Source of the DNA: Gluconobacter thailandicus F149-1 = NBRC 100600
GTDB lineage: Bacteria > Pseudomonadota > Alphaproteobacteria > Acetobacterales > Acetobacteraceae
Reading direction: 5' to 3'
Length of the DNA: 52,199 nt
NCBI RefSeq assembly: GCF_000964465.1
Contig: NZ_BANH01000023.1
Location: forward strand, 1 to 52,199
The notes beneath the pieces were generated by a model. The model saw only the letters and a list, made by a program, of their open reading frames with translations, had not been told where the DNA came from and searched no databases. This document shows positions 1 to 12,849 of this stretch, in pieces (position 1 is the first letter of the stretch; each line of letters opens with the position of its first letter). A program made the translations under genes and the position numbers.

Positions 1-628
1 CAACTGTACCCGCCGTGAACGGCAGGCGTAGAACATCCAGAACACGCCGGTCTGCATCAAATGCAAACAGACGATCCATCAGGGATGTGGGTGCCTGTAC
101 TGACGCTCCCATGCCCTGAAGCAGACCACGGGAAATGATGTCCTCGCGAATCATCTGGATCAGACGCTTTTCGGTAATGCCGATGCGCGTCAGGCGATCA
201 TTGAGCATCGCGCGATCGAACTGGCCAGCAGCATTGTGAAAGGCCGGGATCGCAAAAATTTCTTTCCGGATCAGTTCACCAGGTACGTTCATCCCTGCCC
301 GTTCACCTGCAAGCTGGACTTCGTTTTGAATCACAAGATTGTGAAGAACCTGCCGGGCGATCTGCTGTTTGGTTCCATCCGGAAGGTGGGACGCATCTGC
401 CAGACCCATCTGCTGCGCTGCGGCTGGAAGCTGGGTGGATAGCGCCCGTGCCAGATCATCCGGTGTGATGCTGCGGCTTCCGACCTGCACAATCGTATTG
501 GAGCTGCTGGTCCCCATATTGGAGTAAACATCTCCTACACCCCACCCGATAAAGGCCAGGAAGATCAGGATTGCGGCGGCGCGGCCGGCCCAGGAGTCAA
601 CGAGAAGATGGCGTAGGGTGGTAATCAT
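1..628 (-). CDS. ppiD: PpiD-like peptidyl-prolyl isomerase, N-terminal part
   Basis: Partial gene running off the left edge; about 209 codons are visible, read on the minus strand from an ATG at 628. The protein starts MITTLRHLLVDSW, followed by one membrane helix (about residues 16-32, ending IGWGVGD). A SurA/PpiD-type N-terminal chaperone domain follows, with the typical text VGSRSITPDDLARAL and QQIARQVLHNLVIQNEV. PpiD-family proteins are anchored in the inner membrane and act on newly exported proteins in the periplasm. The parvulin domain would lie outside the window, so isomerase activity cannot be judged. The gene is divergent from tpiA with 123 bp between them. An alternative name is SurA N-terminal domain protein. 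Confidence 0.78.
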   Translation of the reverse strand, partial: MITTLRHLLVDSWAGRAAAILIFLAFIGWGVGDVYSNMGTSSSNTIVQVGSRSITPDDLARALSTQLPAAAQQMGLADASHLPDGTKQQIARQVLHNLVIQNEVQLAGERAGMNVPGELIRKEIFAIPAFHNAAGQFDRAMLNDRLTRIGITEKRLIQMIREDIISRGLLQGMGASVQAPTSLMDRLFAFDADRRVLDVLRLPFTAGTV

Positions 629-751
629 AGGGTCAGGACGGATCCGGATGGCGGGATGGTGCGGGCGCGGAAGGCCCGCTAAACTTGCGGCACCATAATG
701 TCGTGAGCCGCGCTTGACCAGTAAGCGGACGGCTCACCCTCAGGAGGAAGC

Positions 752-1552
752 ATGGACGTATCGCCGAAACTCATAATCGGTAACTGGAAGATGAATGGCT
801 TGCGGGAACAGACCGTACAGCTTGCAACTGCCGTAGCCGAAGGCGCACGCTCCCTGCCTGATGACGTGAGACTGGTTATCTGCCCGCCCTTCACTCAGCT
901 GGAGCGCGTGTCGGATATTCTTGAAAAAATCGGTCCTGATCCGAAGCTTCAGTTAGGCGCACAGGACTGCCATACCGCATCTTCCGGCGCGCATACGGGC
1001 GAAATTTCAGCGGACATGCTGGCTGATGTCGGTGTTAAGTACGTTTTGCTGGGGCATTCCGAGCGGCGCCAGAACTGTGGTGAAACTGACACGCTCATTC
1101 GTCGCAAGGTACAGGCGGCTGAGGCGGCGGGACTGATACCGGTCGTCTGTATTGGCGAAACCATGGCCGAGCGTCAGGACGGGCGTGCGGCGACTGTTCT
1201 GGCCAGCCAGATTGACGGTTCTCTGACCGACAATTTCAATGGAGTGCTGGCTTACGAGCCCGTCTGGGCTATCGGAAGTGGTGTTACGCCGTCCCGTGAT
1301 GAACTGGAGCGGACGCTGTTTCTTCTGCGGGGATTGTTGCAGTCCCGCCTCAAGATGGATGACATTCGCGTGCCAATCCTGTATGGCGGCTCCGTAACAC
1401 CGGCCCAGGCGCCGACCATTCTTTCCATCGGGGTGCTGGGCGGAGTGCTGGTGGGTAGTGCGAGCCTGGAAGCGAAAAGCTTCCTGCGCATTGCTGAAGC
1501 CGCATCGCTCCGCCTGTCCTCCCAACCATTGTCCGGACCCTATCGTTCATGA
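752..1552 (+). CDS. tpiA: Triosephosphate isomerase
   Basis: Interconverts dihydroxyacetone phosphate and glyceraldehyde 3-phosphate in the cytoplasm. The 266-residue product has the family's usual length plus a short C-terminal tail. Catalytic residues are visible: Lys13 in GNWKMN, His102 in LLGHSERR, and Glu169 in LAYEPVWAIGSG; the phosphate-binding text YGGSV lies near the end. The ATG at 752 has a clear ribosome site (AGGAGGAAG) just upstream. It is the first gene of a tight plus-strand run tpiA-secG-pyrG-kdsA; its stop overlaps the secG start as ATGA, which suggests translational coupling. Confidence 0.97.
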   Translation: MDVSPKLIIGNWKMNGLREQTVQLATAVAEGARSLPDDVRLVICPPFTQLERVSDILEKIGPDPKLQLGAQDCHTASSGAHTGEISADMLADVGVKYVLLGHSERRQNCGETDTLIRRKVQAAEAAGLIPVVCIGETMAERQDGRAATVLASQIDGSLTDNFNGVLAYEPVWAIGSGVTPSRDELERTLFLLRGLLQSRLKMDDIRVPILYGGSVTPAQAPTILSIGVLGGVLVGSASLEAKSFLRIAEAASLRLSSQPLSGPYRS

Positions 1553-1899
1553 CCACATTCCTGCTTGTCATCAATCTGCTGGTCACACTGGCCCTGATCG
1601 GTACGATCCTGATCCAGCGCAGCGAGGGCGGCGGCCTTGGTATTGGCAGCAGTCAGGGCATGGGCTCCTTCATGACTGGCCGTGGAACGGCAACGCTTTT
1701 AACGCGTGCGACTTCCGTTCTTGCGGGCGTTTTCATGCTGCTGTGCCTTGTTCTGGCCCTTCTGAACCGTGGTGCCTCCTCTGGCGTTGGCGGTCATGAC
1801 ATTCTTGCTGATCCGCCGGCTCCGGCTGCTTCAACGACGGCTCCTGTTGCGCCTGCAACCCCCGCTGCTCCGGCTTCTGCCGAGACGCCTGCTCACTAA
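1549..1899 (+). CDS. secG: Preprotein translocase subunit SecG
   Basis: Small inner-membrane subunit of the SecYEG channel. The 116-residue protein has two membrane helices (about 3-22 and 53-72) joined by a glycine-rich loop with the family text IQRSEGGGLG. The C-terminal tail, from about residue 85, is rich in Ala, Pro and Thr, which is common in alphaproteobacterial SecG. It overlaps the end of tpiA by 4 bp. The neighbours tpiA and pyrG are the usual ones for secG in this class, which supports the call. Confidence 0.95.
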   Translation: MTTFLLVINLLVTLALIGTILIQRSEGGGLGIGSSQGMGSFMTGRGTATLLTRATSVLAGVFMLLCLVLALLNRGASSGVGGHDILADPPAPAASTTAPVAPATPAAPASAETPAH

Positions 1900-1952
1900 C
1901 TGAGTCGGGAAGCATCTCGACGCTTCCCCTCGCCCCCACCTTCGGTGTATGA

Positions 1953-4401
<2,449 letters not shown>

Positions 4402-4414
<13 letters not shown>

Positions 4415-4887
4415 TTCTGTAACGGTGCGAGGGCCGCCATAAGGAGACTTATGACGGCCCCCACTGTCAGAACGGCCCGCAAGGGCATGTAACCGGGTGG
4501 CAGCGCGCCATGCTTCCAGGCCACCCGTTCCACAGCAAATGTGGAAATGAAGCCGATGACTTCCAGTAGGTATCCGGCACGCAGACCGCCAAGCAGTCCG
4601 ACACACAATGAAAGCCATGCCCAGAGCGCAGGGCAGACTCCCAGGAGGAGTCTCTGACGGTCACGGTCCGTCGTTCCCTGAACTGTGATGATGTCGGGCC
4701 GCTCCATGGCCAGCCCCCAGTGTACCGCCCCCAGAAAAGACAGGATGCACGCGCCATACGCCAGAAGAATGATGGTCAGGTGCGGCAGTGGAGAAAAGAG
4801 CCCAGCCAGGAAAATCCAGCCTCCCAGTGCCATGAACGGGATGAGTCCCGCGAGGCCAAGGATCAGGGCGAAGAAAGGAAGACGCAT
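4402..4887 (-). CDS. DUF3429-like integral membrane protein
   Basis: A 161-residue hydrophobic protein starting MRLPFFALILGLAGLIPF, with about five predicted membrane helices and the conserved-looking text FLGAVHWGLAME in the middle. It fits the DUF3429 family of small inner-membrane proteins of unknown function. The open frame extends upstream to 4989, but that would add a polar leader and collide with the eno start; the ATG at 4887 puts a hydrophobic segment at the N-terminus. The gene lies between convergent kdsA and divergent eno, alone in its orientation. Its last 13 bp overlap the end of kdsA. Confidence 0.75.
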
Positions 4888-4931
4888 GTCGTCGATTGAC
4901 CTTATGTTCTGATTTTGAGACGAAACGGTGA

Positions 4932-6269
<1,338 letters not shown>

Positions 6270-6275
6270 TCAGGT

Positions 6276-6305
6276 AGCCGGCCCTTTATTGGGCCGGCTT
6301 TTTTT
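6276..6305 (+). terminator. Intrinsic terminator of eno
   Basis: A perfect 9-bp stem, AGCCGGCCC (6276-6284) and GGGCCGGCT (6291-6299), with a 6-base loop, is followed by a run of T. It lies directly after the eno stop codon. Confidence 0.93.
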
Positions 6306-6383
6306 GCCAAAATAATCCGGTGTCTTTTGACATGAATGATTGTTTCGCCCTGTCTCTCTGAGGTAGGCTGGTGGAACGTTTGA

Positions 6384-6737
6384 ATGCCAAGGGAGACTGT
6401 ACCCCGCGTGAGACCTCTTCGACTCATCAAGCGCGCCATCCGTACGGTTGCGCCCCCAGTCCTGTTTCTATCGCTGACCGCTTATTTCGGCTGGAACGCC
6501 CTGCATGGCGCTCATGGTATCCGCGCCTATCAGGATCAGTTGGTTCTTCAGCAGCAGGCGATCCAGTCGCAGCAGGATGCCAAGGATGAGCAGGCGGTCT
6601 GGCATCGGCGTGTACTGGCTCTCAAGGAAAAAGCGCTTGATGCTGATATTCTCGATGAACGGTCACGCGCCATGCTGAACCTGACCCGGAACGGCGACAT
6701 TGTTGTGCCCTACGGCCCACATGACAAACTTTTCTGA
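6384..6737 (+). CDS. Septum formation initiator (FtsB/DivIC-like) protein
   Basis: A 117-residue protein with a short basic N-terminus, one membrane helix (about 23-39, PPVLFLSLTAYFGWNAL) and a periplasmic segment predicted as coiled coil (about 48-85, rich in Gln, Glu and Lys). This matches the FtsB/DivIC architecture, a bitopic divisome component. Position just after eno is the classical place of ftsB, which supports the role. The start could instead be the GTG at 6408, which has AGGGAG upstream; the ATG at 6384 gives the longer form. The gene symbol is withheld because sequence conservation in this family is low. Confidence 0.78.
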   Translation: MPRETVPRVRPLRLIKRAIRTVAPPVLFLSLTAYFGWNALHGAHGIRAYQDQLVLQQQAIQSQQDAKDEQAVWHRRVLALKEKALDADILDERSRAMLNLTRNGDIVVPYGPHDKLF

Positions 6738-6750
6738 AGCAAGTTTTTGA

Positions 6751-6776
6751 AAGAGCCGCTTAGTTGGCTCTTTTTT
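6751..6776 (+). terminator. Intrinsic terminator after the ftsB-like gene
   Basis: The stem AAGAGCC (6751-6757) pairs with GGCTCTT (6766-6772) and is followed by a T run, 14 bp after the stop codon. Confidence 0.85.
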
Positions 6777-6802
6777 GTTGGCTTGTTGTGAGTTCTGAAA
6801 AC

Positions 6803-6832
6803 AAAAAAGGCGACCCGAAGGTCGCCTTTTTT
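6803..6832 (-). terminator. Bidirectional terminator, end of rpmG
   Basis: A 13-bp perfect stem, AAAAAAGGCGACC (6803-6815) and GGTCGCCTTTTTT (6820-6832), with a CGAA tetraloop. The A run on the left serves as a U run for minus-strand transcripts, so it ends rpmG; it could also catch read-through from the plus strand. Confidence 0.9.
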
Positions 6833-6855
6833 AAACTCGTATGATCCGCGAGATC

Positions 6856-7023
6856 TTACTTGATCTTGGCTTCGCGGAAGGTCACGTGCTTGCGAGCGAC
6901 CGGGTCATACTTGCGGACTTCCATCTTGCCCGTAGCAGAACGTGCGTTCTTCTTCGTAACATAGAAGTAGCCGGTGTCAGCCGACGAGACGAGACGGATC
7001 TGAATAACGTTGGTTTTTGCCAT
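6856..7023 (-). CDS. rpmG: 50S ribosomal protein L33
   Basis: A 55-residue basic protein with the L33 texts [20 protein letters not shown] and [20 protein letters not shown], ending FREAKIK. The family length is 50-56 residues, so the ATG at 7023 is the true start; it is preceded by GAGGG. The frame extends 13 codons further upstream without family support. It has no Cys ribbon (the zinc-free form of L33). The gene stands alone between a strong terminator and a probable promoter at 7096-7124. Confidence 0.96.
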   Translation of the reverse strand: MAKTNVIQIRLVSSADTGYFYVTKKNARSATGKMEVRKYDPVARKHVTFREAKIK

Positions 7024-7095
7024 GATACCCTCGGGCTTGCGCCGTCCTGATGCCGCTCGCAAGTGCCAAAGCAGCAGGTTGATCTAGTTCGGCGC

Positions 7096-7124
7096 ACCAT
7101 GCTGATTTGTCTGTCTCAGGTCAA
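7096..7124 (-). promoter_or_regulatory. Probable rpmG promoter
   Basis: On the minus strand, TTGACC (7119-7124) and CATGGT (7096-7101) are separated by 17 bases. The -35 box is strong and the -10 box weak. The predicted leader to the rpmG ATG would be about 65 bases. Confidence 0.45.
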
Positions 7125-7219
7125 GGCTTTCTCGTGAAAATCCGCCAATAACGTCTCTTTTTCCAAAAAAAGCATTGTTTTGGCGTGGTAAAAGCTTCGT
7201 TTTCAGGGTGTTGATCTCC

Positions 7220-7248
7220 TTGTCGTCGGGTAAAGGGGAACCTATAAG
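7220..7248 (+). promoter_or_regulatory. Probable lexA promoter
   Basis: TTGTCG (7220-7225) and TATAAG (7243-7248) are separated by 17 bases. The -10 box lies inside the LexA operator at 7238-7252, so a bound repressor would block RNA polymerase directly. Confidence 0.6.
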
Positions 7249-7252
7249 GAAC
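7238..7252 (+). promoter_or_regulatory. LexA operator (alphaproteobacterial SOS box)
   Basis: The sequence shows GAAC (7238-7241), seven bases, then GAAC (7249-7252). This direct repeat GAAC-N7-GAAC (GTTC-N7-GTTC on the other strand) is the known LexA site of Alphaproteobacteria. It lies about 80 bp upstream of the lexA start and covers the likely -10 box, which points to autoregulation. Confidence 0.85.
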
Positions 7253-7330
7253 AAAAGGGAGATACATGCTGGTCATGTGTCTGCCGGTTTTCAGGATCAT
7301 GCCTCCACCGAGGCGCATGGGAGCGCCTGT

Positions 7331-8056
7331 ATGCTGACGCGCAAGCAGCACCAGCTTTTGCTATATATTGACGAGCATCTTCGCCGGACCGGGTATTCCC
7401 CATCGTTTGACGAGATGAAGGATGCGCTCGAACTCCGCTCCAAGTCCGGAATTCACCGTCTGATTTCGGCTCTTGAAGAACGGGGTTTTCTGCGGCGGCA
7501 TCATCATCGCGCAAGAGCGCTTGAAGTTTTGCGCCTGCCTCACATGGGGACGGACGCGCCGCATGCTGATGGGGTTGTTCCGCAGGGGCCGTTTGTCCCA
7601 ACGGTCCTTGAGGGTGGACGGCAGGCTATGGAGGGCACTTTTTCGGAGGCGCCCCGTTCCCCTGTCGAGGATGTGAGCATTCAGATTCCTCTCTATGGCC
7701 GGATCGCGGCAGGTCTGCCGATCGAGGCCTTGCAGGATGATAGTGCTCATATTCAGGTGCCATCTTCCCTTCTCGGAACAGGGGAACATTATGCCCTGAC
7801 CGTTGCAGGTGATTCCATGATCGAAGCCGGAATTCTGGACGGAGATGTGGCTATTATTCGCCGCGGAGATCTGGCGGACAATGGCCAGATCGTCGTGGCA
7901 CTGATCGATGATCAGGAAGTGACGCTCAAGAAACTGCGTCGGCGTGGATCAACCATCGCGCTCGAAGCTGCCAACCGGGAATACGAAACCCGTATTCTGC
8001 CTGCATCACGCGTTCGCATACAGGGCCGCCTGGTGGCGCTGTTCCGGCAGTACTAA
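7331..8056 (+). CDS. lexA: SOS response repressor LexA
   Basis: Repressor of the DNA-damage response that cleaves itself when RecA is activated. The 241-residue product starts [17 protein letters not shown], with a winged helix-turn-helix over about residues 1-68. A linker follows, then the S24 peptidase fold with the cleavage bond Ala127-Gly128 (GRIAAGLP), nucleophile Ser162 (GDSMIEAG) and Lys200 (EVTLKKL). The open frame begins at 7175, but the ATG at 7331 with GGGAG upstream matches the family start. The linker (about 70-115) is longer than in enterobacterial LexA, as usual in Alphaproteobacteria. An SOS box lies in the promoter. Confidence 0.97.
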   Translation: MLTRKQHQLLLYIDEHLRRTGYSPSFDEMKDALELRSKSGIHRLISALEERGFLRRHHHRARALEVLRLPHMGTDAPHADGVVPQGPFVPTVLEGGRQAMEGTFSEAPRSPVEDVSIQIPLYGRIAAGLPIEALQDDSAHIQVPSSLLGTGEHYALTVAGDSMIEAGILDGDVAIIRRGDLADNGQIVVALIDDQEVTLKKLRRRGSTIALEAANREYETRILPASRVRIQGRLVALFRQY

Positions 8057-8059
8057 TTC

Positions 8060-8102
8060 CTCTTGTCCCTGCAATCCTTTGAAGGGGGCGCAGGGACAGG
8101 AG
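8060..8102. terminator. Hairpin between convergent lexA and lipoprotein genes
   Basis: A 13-bp stem with one wobble pair (8060-8072 with 8090-8102; core TGTCCCTGC and GCAGGGACA) sits between the two stop codons. There is no T run on either side, so it is a weak or factor-assisted terminator at best. Confidence 0.45.
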
Positions 8103-8108
8103 ATCCGA

Positions 8109-8714
8109 TTATTTTTTCGGAGCGGCCGGGACGCCGTGCACAACTCGCACCGTTCCATCCGGCGCAATCAGTGTGCTCGTTCCATCCCCATTAGGAATAA
8201 TAATCGTCTTGTCGGGATTTTTCGACAGGAAGCGCGATGCGTTATCCGGAACACTCGTCGGAAGCGTCGGGATGAGATTGCTGCGATCCTGAGAAACGCC
8301 GAGATGTGTATCGGAAGTTTCACCAACTGAGATGCTGTCGCCCGGTTTCATCTGATGGCCCATCGTCCCGAGAGCACCCGAGCCCGCGATTCCTCCCATG
8401 AATGTCTTATCAATTGACGCGCCCCCGAAGTAGGTCGCGGGATCTCCCAGAGCGCGGTTAAAGACGCTATCAGGATTTTCGACGTCTTTTAGTGTTGGTA
8501 GCGGCTGCGGTGAACCCGGCCACATGTTGCCACTTGCCGGAAGGATGGGCGTTGAAGCGACAGTTTCCCCCCGCGCACGGCGCAGGTTCTCGCTATCCCC
8601 CCGCGGCGCGTTGGGATTGCTCCCGGACCACAGAGACGTGTCGTTAATGAACTTGCCCATGCCCGAACAGCCACTCAGGGCGAGAGGTAATGCCAATAGA
8701 GCGGCCTTACGCAT
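8109..8714 (-). CDS. Predicted outer-envelope lipoprotein
   Basis: A 201-residue protein starting MRKAALLALPLALSGCSG, a type II signal with lipobox LSGC and acylated Cys16. The mature part is low in recognisable domains, rich in Gly, Ser, Pro and Asn, and ends with a hydrophilic stretch containing PNGDGTSTLIAPDGTV. The ATG at 8714 has GGGAG six bases upstream; the frame extends 31 codons further without a signal peptide. It is convergent with lexA and lies upstream of nothing obvious. I do not recognise the family; it is probably an acetic-acid-bacteria specific lipoprotein. Confidence 0.75.
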   Translation of the reverse strand: MRKAALLALPLALSGCSGMGKFINDTSLWSGSNPNAPRGDSENLRRARGETVASTPILPASGNMWPGSPQPLPTLKDVENPDSVFNRALGDPATYFGGASIDKTFMGGIAGSGALGTMGHQMKPGDSISVGETSDTHLGVSQDRSNLIPTLPTSVPDNASRFLSKNPDKTIIIPNGDGTSTLIAPDGTVRVVHGVPAAPKK

Positions 8715-8815
8715 TGCGTACTCCCATAAGGTCGATCCTTGACCTTTAGCGGTCATTGCATGAAAGCGCCAGATGATGGGCTGATAACTGCAATAATAAT
8801 CACGCACAGTCCAGA

Positions 8816-9418
8816 TCAGGAGACGATCTTCGAGGACTTGCGTGGATCAGATGCCATCATTCTGGAAAGGCCGGCTGTAAGGTAGCCCCAGCCGCTAAGA
8901 ACTGTCGGAATAACTGAAATCCACAGCAGAATACCACCGATCAGCGTGGCAGGCAGGAAAGTCAGGTGGAGGGCGACAGCGGCCTTGTCTCCACCAATCA
9001 GGAAGCCAATGGCGACCATCTGAATACCTGTCTTCCATTTTGCCAGACGGGTGGAAGGCAGGGTCTCACGCTGCGAAGCCATATATTCACGCAGGCCACT
9101 CACGAGAATCTCGCGCAGCATGATGATGATTGCCGCATACAGGGAAAAAACTGGCAAGACCGTCAGGCCGGCAAGAGCCAGTAACAATGCCCCCACCAGA
9201 AGCTTGTCTGCGATGGGGTCCATCATCCGCCCCAGCTCGGACAGCATTTGCCACCGGCGTGCCAGAGCGCCATCCAGATAGTCCGTGCTGCAGGCTGCCG
9301 TATAGACAACGCACGCAGCTACATTTCCGAGGGCGGAATGCAGTGCCAGCAGAGCAACCAGAACTGGAATGGCCGCTATGCGAAGCAGGGTCAGGACATT
9401 GGGCAGGTCAGTGAGCAT
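8816..9418 (-). CDS. pgsA: CDP-diacylglycerol--glycerol-3-phosphate 3-phosphatidyltransferase
   Basis: Makes phosphatidylglycerol phosphate from CDP-diacylglycerol and glycerol 3-phosphate at the inner membrane. The 200-residue protein begins with the PgsA text LPNVLTLLRIAAIPVLV. It has the complete CDP-alcohol phosphotransferase motif: Asp46, Asp49-Gly50, Ala53-Arg54, Gly63, Asp67 and Asp71 (in DYLDGALARRW and GRMMDPIAD). About five membrane helices are expected. It follows uvrC on the same strand with 108 bp between; uvrC-pgsA adjacency is common in proteobacteria. Confidence 0.95.
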   Translation of the reverse strand: MLTDLPNVLTLLRIAAIPVLVALLALHSALGNVAACVVYTAACSTDYLDGALARRWQMLSELGRMMDPIADKLLVGALLLALAGLTVLPVFSLYAAIIIMLREILVSGLREYMASQRETLPSTRLAKWKTGIQMVAIGFLIGGDKAAVALHLTFLPATLIGGILLWISVIPTVLSGWGYLTAGLSRMMASDPRKSSKIVS

Positions 9419-9526
9419 CGAAGACAGTCTAGAACAGTTTGGCTGGTTCCGGTATGCGCCAATCTGCTCAGGATGTGTGTATTTTTTGTGCCAAAGAGAG
9501 ACACTGTCCCGATCCTCACGGAATTG

Positions 9527-11446
9527 TCAGCTCTGTGTCCTGAGCCATTCAGGATGAAAATGTCCGTAGATTGCTCTGGCGATGCCCGAGCTGATTCCTG
9601 GAGCGGTTTCAAGCTCTTCAAGGCTCGCCTGCCGTACACTTTTGGCTGAGCCAAAATGATTGAGCAGAGCTTTCTTGCGGGCACCACCGATTCCCGCCAC
9701 GTCATCCAGTTCGGACTTGCGAAGCCCTTTGGAGCGACCTGCTCTGTGTGTGGTGATGGCAAAGCGGTGAGCCTCATCACGCAGTCTCTGAAGGTAGTAC
9801 AGAACGGGATCCCGTGGTGGGAGCTGAAACGGTGGCTGTGTTTCAGTGAAGAACCACTCCCTGCCCGCGTCCCGATCTGGTCCTTTGGCAATGGCTACAA
9901 TGGGGATGCCAGTTACATCCAGTTCATTCAGGACGGCGCGGACCGCATTGAATTGTCCCAGACCACCATCAATCAGTAGAAGATCCGGCCAGTCTTCCGG
10001 CCTCTCGCCGTCTTCCCGGTTCTTGCCAAACCGGCGCTCCATGACTTCTCGCATCATGCCGAAGTCATCGCCTGGCGTGACTGGACCCTTGATGGCGTAT
10101 TTCCGGTAGGATCTCTTCTCAAATCCTTCCGGACCGCCCACGACCATGACGCCATAAGGCGCCTGCCCCATGATGTGAGAGTTGTCATAGGTTTCGATGC
10201 GCTGGGGCGTCTCCGGGAGGTTGAAGACCTTCGCTACGCCTTCGAGCAGTTTTTTCTGGCCGGTATTTTCGGCAAGTTTCCGCTCCAGCGCTTCCCGTGC
10301 GTTCAGGGCTGCGTGATCGACAACACTCTTTTTTTCGCCACGCTGTGGGAAGGAAATTTCAACCTTCTGCTCGCGCCGGATGCCGAGGGCTTCCTCTACG
10401 AGTTTCTGTTCTGGCAGTTCGTGATTTACCAGAATGGACGGCGGCGGAGGCTTGTTGTCATAGAACTGAAGAAGGAATGCTGACAGAACATCTGCTGGTG
10501 CTTCTTCTTCGGCATGAACCGGATAAAAAGCCCGGTTTCCGTTGTTGCGGCTGCCTCGGATGAAGAAGACCTGAATGCAGGTCTGACCAGCCTCCTGCCA
10601 GATTGCCACGATATCGGCGTCATTGATCGACGCCGGATTGATGATTCCCGAGTTCTGAATGCTGGCGAAACCGCGGATACGATCACGGATGGCTGCTGCC
10701 TTCTCGTATTCCATGGCTTCGGAAGCACGCTCCATCTCGATAGCCAGTTCCTGCTGCAACTCGGTATTTTTGCCTGACAGGAACTGCTTCGCCTGAGTCA
10801 CCAGTTCGGCGTAATCGGGCTTGGAGATGCGGTCCACGCAGGGAGCAGAGCAGCGCTTGATCTGGAATAGCAGGCATGGGCGCGTCCTGCTGTTGAGTAC
10901 AGAGTCTGAGCAGGAACGGAGAAGAAAGGTTTTTTGCACAAGGTTAAGCGTCTGATTGACGGCCCACGCCGATGCAAACGGTCCCCAGTAGGTTGCGCCT
11001 TTGACCGGTTTTCCGCGCTGCTTGGTGATCTGCGGGAACTCATGATTTTCCGTCAGCATCAGCCAGGGATAGCTTTTGTCGTCCCGCAGCAGGATGTTGA
11101 AGCGCGGCTTCATGCGCTTGATGTAGTTTGCTTCCAGTAGAAGCGCGTCTGCTTCCGTTCTGGTAATGACGATCTCCATTGAGACCGTCATGGACACCAT
11201 GCGGCGAAGACGTTCAGGAAGCTGGTTGATTCGCGTATAGGACGACACACGTTTCTTGAGGCTCAAGGCCTTGCCGACATACAGAACCTCCCCCTTCTCT
11301 CCCAGCATGCGGTACACGCCAGAGCTGTAGGGAATGGTCTTCAATGCCTCACGGATTGCGTCCACACCCTGCTTTTTAACAGTTGGAACAGGGACTTCCT
11401 CAGCCGTCATTCTTGTTTTCATCTCCCTGGGCGTGAGGTCATTCAT
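9527..11446 (-). CDS. uvrC: Excinuclease ABC subunit C
   Basis: Makes both incisions in nucleotide excision repair, with UvrA and UvrB. The 639-residue protein contains a GIY-YIG nuclease domain near residues 35-115 ([20 protein letters not shown]), a UVR motif at about 230-260 ([14 protein letters not shown]), an RNase H-like C-terminal nuclease region ([14 protein letters not shown]) and tandem helix-hairpin-helix motifs at the end ([29 protein letters not shown]). No SOS box was seen upstream, so control by LexA is not indicated. Confidence 0.97.
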   Translation of the reverse strand: MNDLTPREMKTRMTAEEVPVPTVKKQGVDAIREALKTIPYSSGVYRMLGEKGEVLYVGKALSLKKRVSSYTRINQLPERLRRMVSMTVSMEIVITRTEADALLLEANYIKRMKPRFNILLRDDKSYPWLMLTENHEFPQITKQRGKPVKGATYWGPFASAWAVNQTLNLVQKTFLLRSCSDSVLNSRTRPCLLFQIKRCSAPCVDRISKPDYAELVTQAKQFLSGKNTELQQELAIEMERASEAMEYEKAAAIRDRIRGFASIQNSGIINPASINDADIVAIWQEAGQTCIQVFFIRGSRNNGNRAFYPVHAEEEAPADVLSAFLLQFYDNKPPPPSILVNHELPEQKLVEEALGIRREQKVEISFPQRGEKKSVVDHAALNAREALERKLAENTGQKKLLEGVAKVFNLPETPQRIETYDNSHIMGQAPYGVMVVGGPEGFEKRSYRKYAIKGPVTPGDDFGMMREVMERRFGKNREDGERPEDWPDLLLIDGGLGQFNAVRAVLNELDVTGIPIVAIAKGPDRDAGREWFFTETQPPFQLPPRDPVLYYLQRLRDEAHRFAITTHRAGRSKGLRKSELDDVAGIGGARKKALLNHFGSAKSVRQASLEELETAPGISSGIARAIYGHFHPEWLRTQS

Positions 11447-11761
11447 GCCGGTTCTTCAGTCATCCACTGAACCTGTGGACAAGTCTGTGGGTTGCTCCAT
11501 GACAGAATCATGAAGGCCAAGGTTTGCAAGCCCTGCCATCAGATTGCCTAATTTTTAATCATTAAACGTAACTTACTGAAAAGGCTTATAAATTCTTTCC
11601 GTTGCATGGATGGGGCAGAAAATTTCCTTAACCTTGGCTTTAGATGAACGGGACGTATTGACTCTTAAAAGCATGGTGGATGATTGCACTCTGCTTTAAG
11701 TCTCCATGGTCCCGTTCTGTTCCCGTTTGAGAGAACTTTTTTGCTGAATTAAAGACGGTTT
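11447..11761. other. 315-bp intergenic stretch with no gene seen
   Basis: This AT-richer stretch lies between uvrC and the M19 dipeptidase, both on minus. No open frame with coding character, RNA gene, clean terminator or GAAC-N7-GAAC box was found. It probably holds the uvrC promoter and the end of the uvrC-upstream transcript. Confidence 0.5.
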
Positions 11762-12769
11762 TCAGGCTGAAATTGATGCTTGTTCTGCCTTTTCCATCAG
11801 TCGGAGCATATTACCACCCCAGATGGCAGAAAGGTCTTCCGGTCCGAAGCCTGCAGCTTCCAGAGCGCGCGTCACATTTCGCGTTTCAGTCGCATCCTCC
11901 CATCCTGGAATGCCCCCGCCACCATCGAAGTCGGACGAGACGCCCACGTGTCTCACGCCGATGCGTTCCGCAACGTAAGCGACATGGCGGACCAGATCTT
12001 CGACGGTCCCACCGCCTCCCTTTCGCAGAAATGAGCCCATGGCGGTGATCTGGATCAGGCCATCCGTCTCCTTGAGACGATCCAGCTGTTCGTCATCGAG
12101 GTTACGGGGGTGATCACAAAGACTGCGGACGCAGGAATGGCTGGCAAAGATGGGGGTCGTGGAGAGTTCGGAAGCCTGCATCATCGTGGATTTTGCAGTG
12201 TGCGAGACATCCACCAGAACGCCATGACGGTTCATCTCACGAATTGTCTCGCGGCCAAGTTCCGACAGGCCACCATGAAGCGCGGGAACATCGTTCAGGC
12301 TTTTGAGAGGAATGGCTGCATCCGCCAGCACATTATGTCCGTTATGGGTCAACGTCATGTATCGAACACCGAAATCCCGGGCCAACTGGCCGATTCGGGC
12401 GGGGACGCCGCCAAGGGCGTGGCCATTCTCGATAGCGGGTACAATGGCGAGAGCATTGTTTTCAAAGGCTGAACGAACGTCCTGAGCTGTCCGGCAGACA
12501 CGAGCCGCCAGTCCGTCCTGCTTCCCCCCAAGAGAAGCAATGACCTTCAGCATGGCCTGCACGCGCTCCCAGGCTTCTTCATGGCCCGCTTCATCGCGTG
12601 GTCCCTGAGGAATATAGGCGGCAAGGCAGACTGATCGCAGCTTGCCCTGGTGGCATTTGCGGACATCTACTTTCCGGGGTGTATCCGAAGACCAGGCATC
12701 GGCCATGTCAGGCCATGGAATGTCGATATGCGTGTCAAATGTAAGAAGCGTGTCGTGAAGGTCAGTCAT
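11762..12769 (-). CDS. Membrane dipeptidase-like peptidase, family M19
   Basis: A 335-residue amidohydrolase-fold enzyme of the renal dipeptidase family, which cleaves dipeptides (often with D-residues) using two zinc ions. Metal ligands are visible: His14 and Asp16 in FDTHIDIP, the bridging Glu in AIENGHALGG, His in LVDVSHT, His in IFASHSC, and the Asp text SSDFDGGGG. There is no signal peptide, so it is predicted to be cytoplasmic. It is divergent from the exonuclease III gene, and its own promoter should lie in the 80-bp gap. The substrate cannot be told from sequence. Confidence 0.9.
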   Translation of the reverse strand: MTDLHDTLLTFDTHIDIPWPDMADAWSSDTPRKVDVRKCHQGKLRSVCLAAYIPQGPRDEAGHEEAWERVQAMLKVIASLGGKQDGLAARVCRTAQDVRSAFENNALAIVPAIENGHALGGVPARIGQLARDFGVRYMTLTHNGHNVLADAAIPLKSLNDVPALHGGLSELGRETIREMNRHGVLVDVSHTAKSTMMQASELSTTPIFASHSCVRSLCDHPRNLDDEQLDRLKETDGLIQITAMGSFLRKGGGGTVEDLVRHVAYVAERIGVRHVGVSSDFDGGGGIPGWEDATETRNVTRALEAAGFGPEDLSAIWGGNMLRLMEKAEQASISA

Positions 12770-12849
12770 GATCCGTCCTAGATCGGGTGCAGGCTTTCTT
12801 GACGCAAGAGGTGCTTGTCAAAGAGGGCAATTCAGTCGATCCAGAGGTG

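Noticed and set aside
11710-11730. GTTC repeat near 11711 resembling an SOS box
   Set aside because: The two GTTC copies are too close together; the 7-base spacer needed for LexA is absent.
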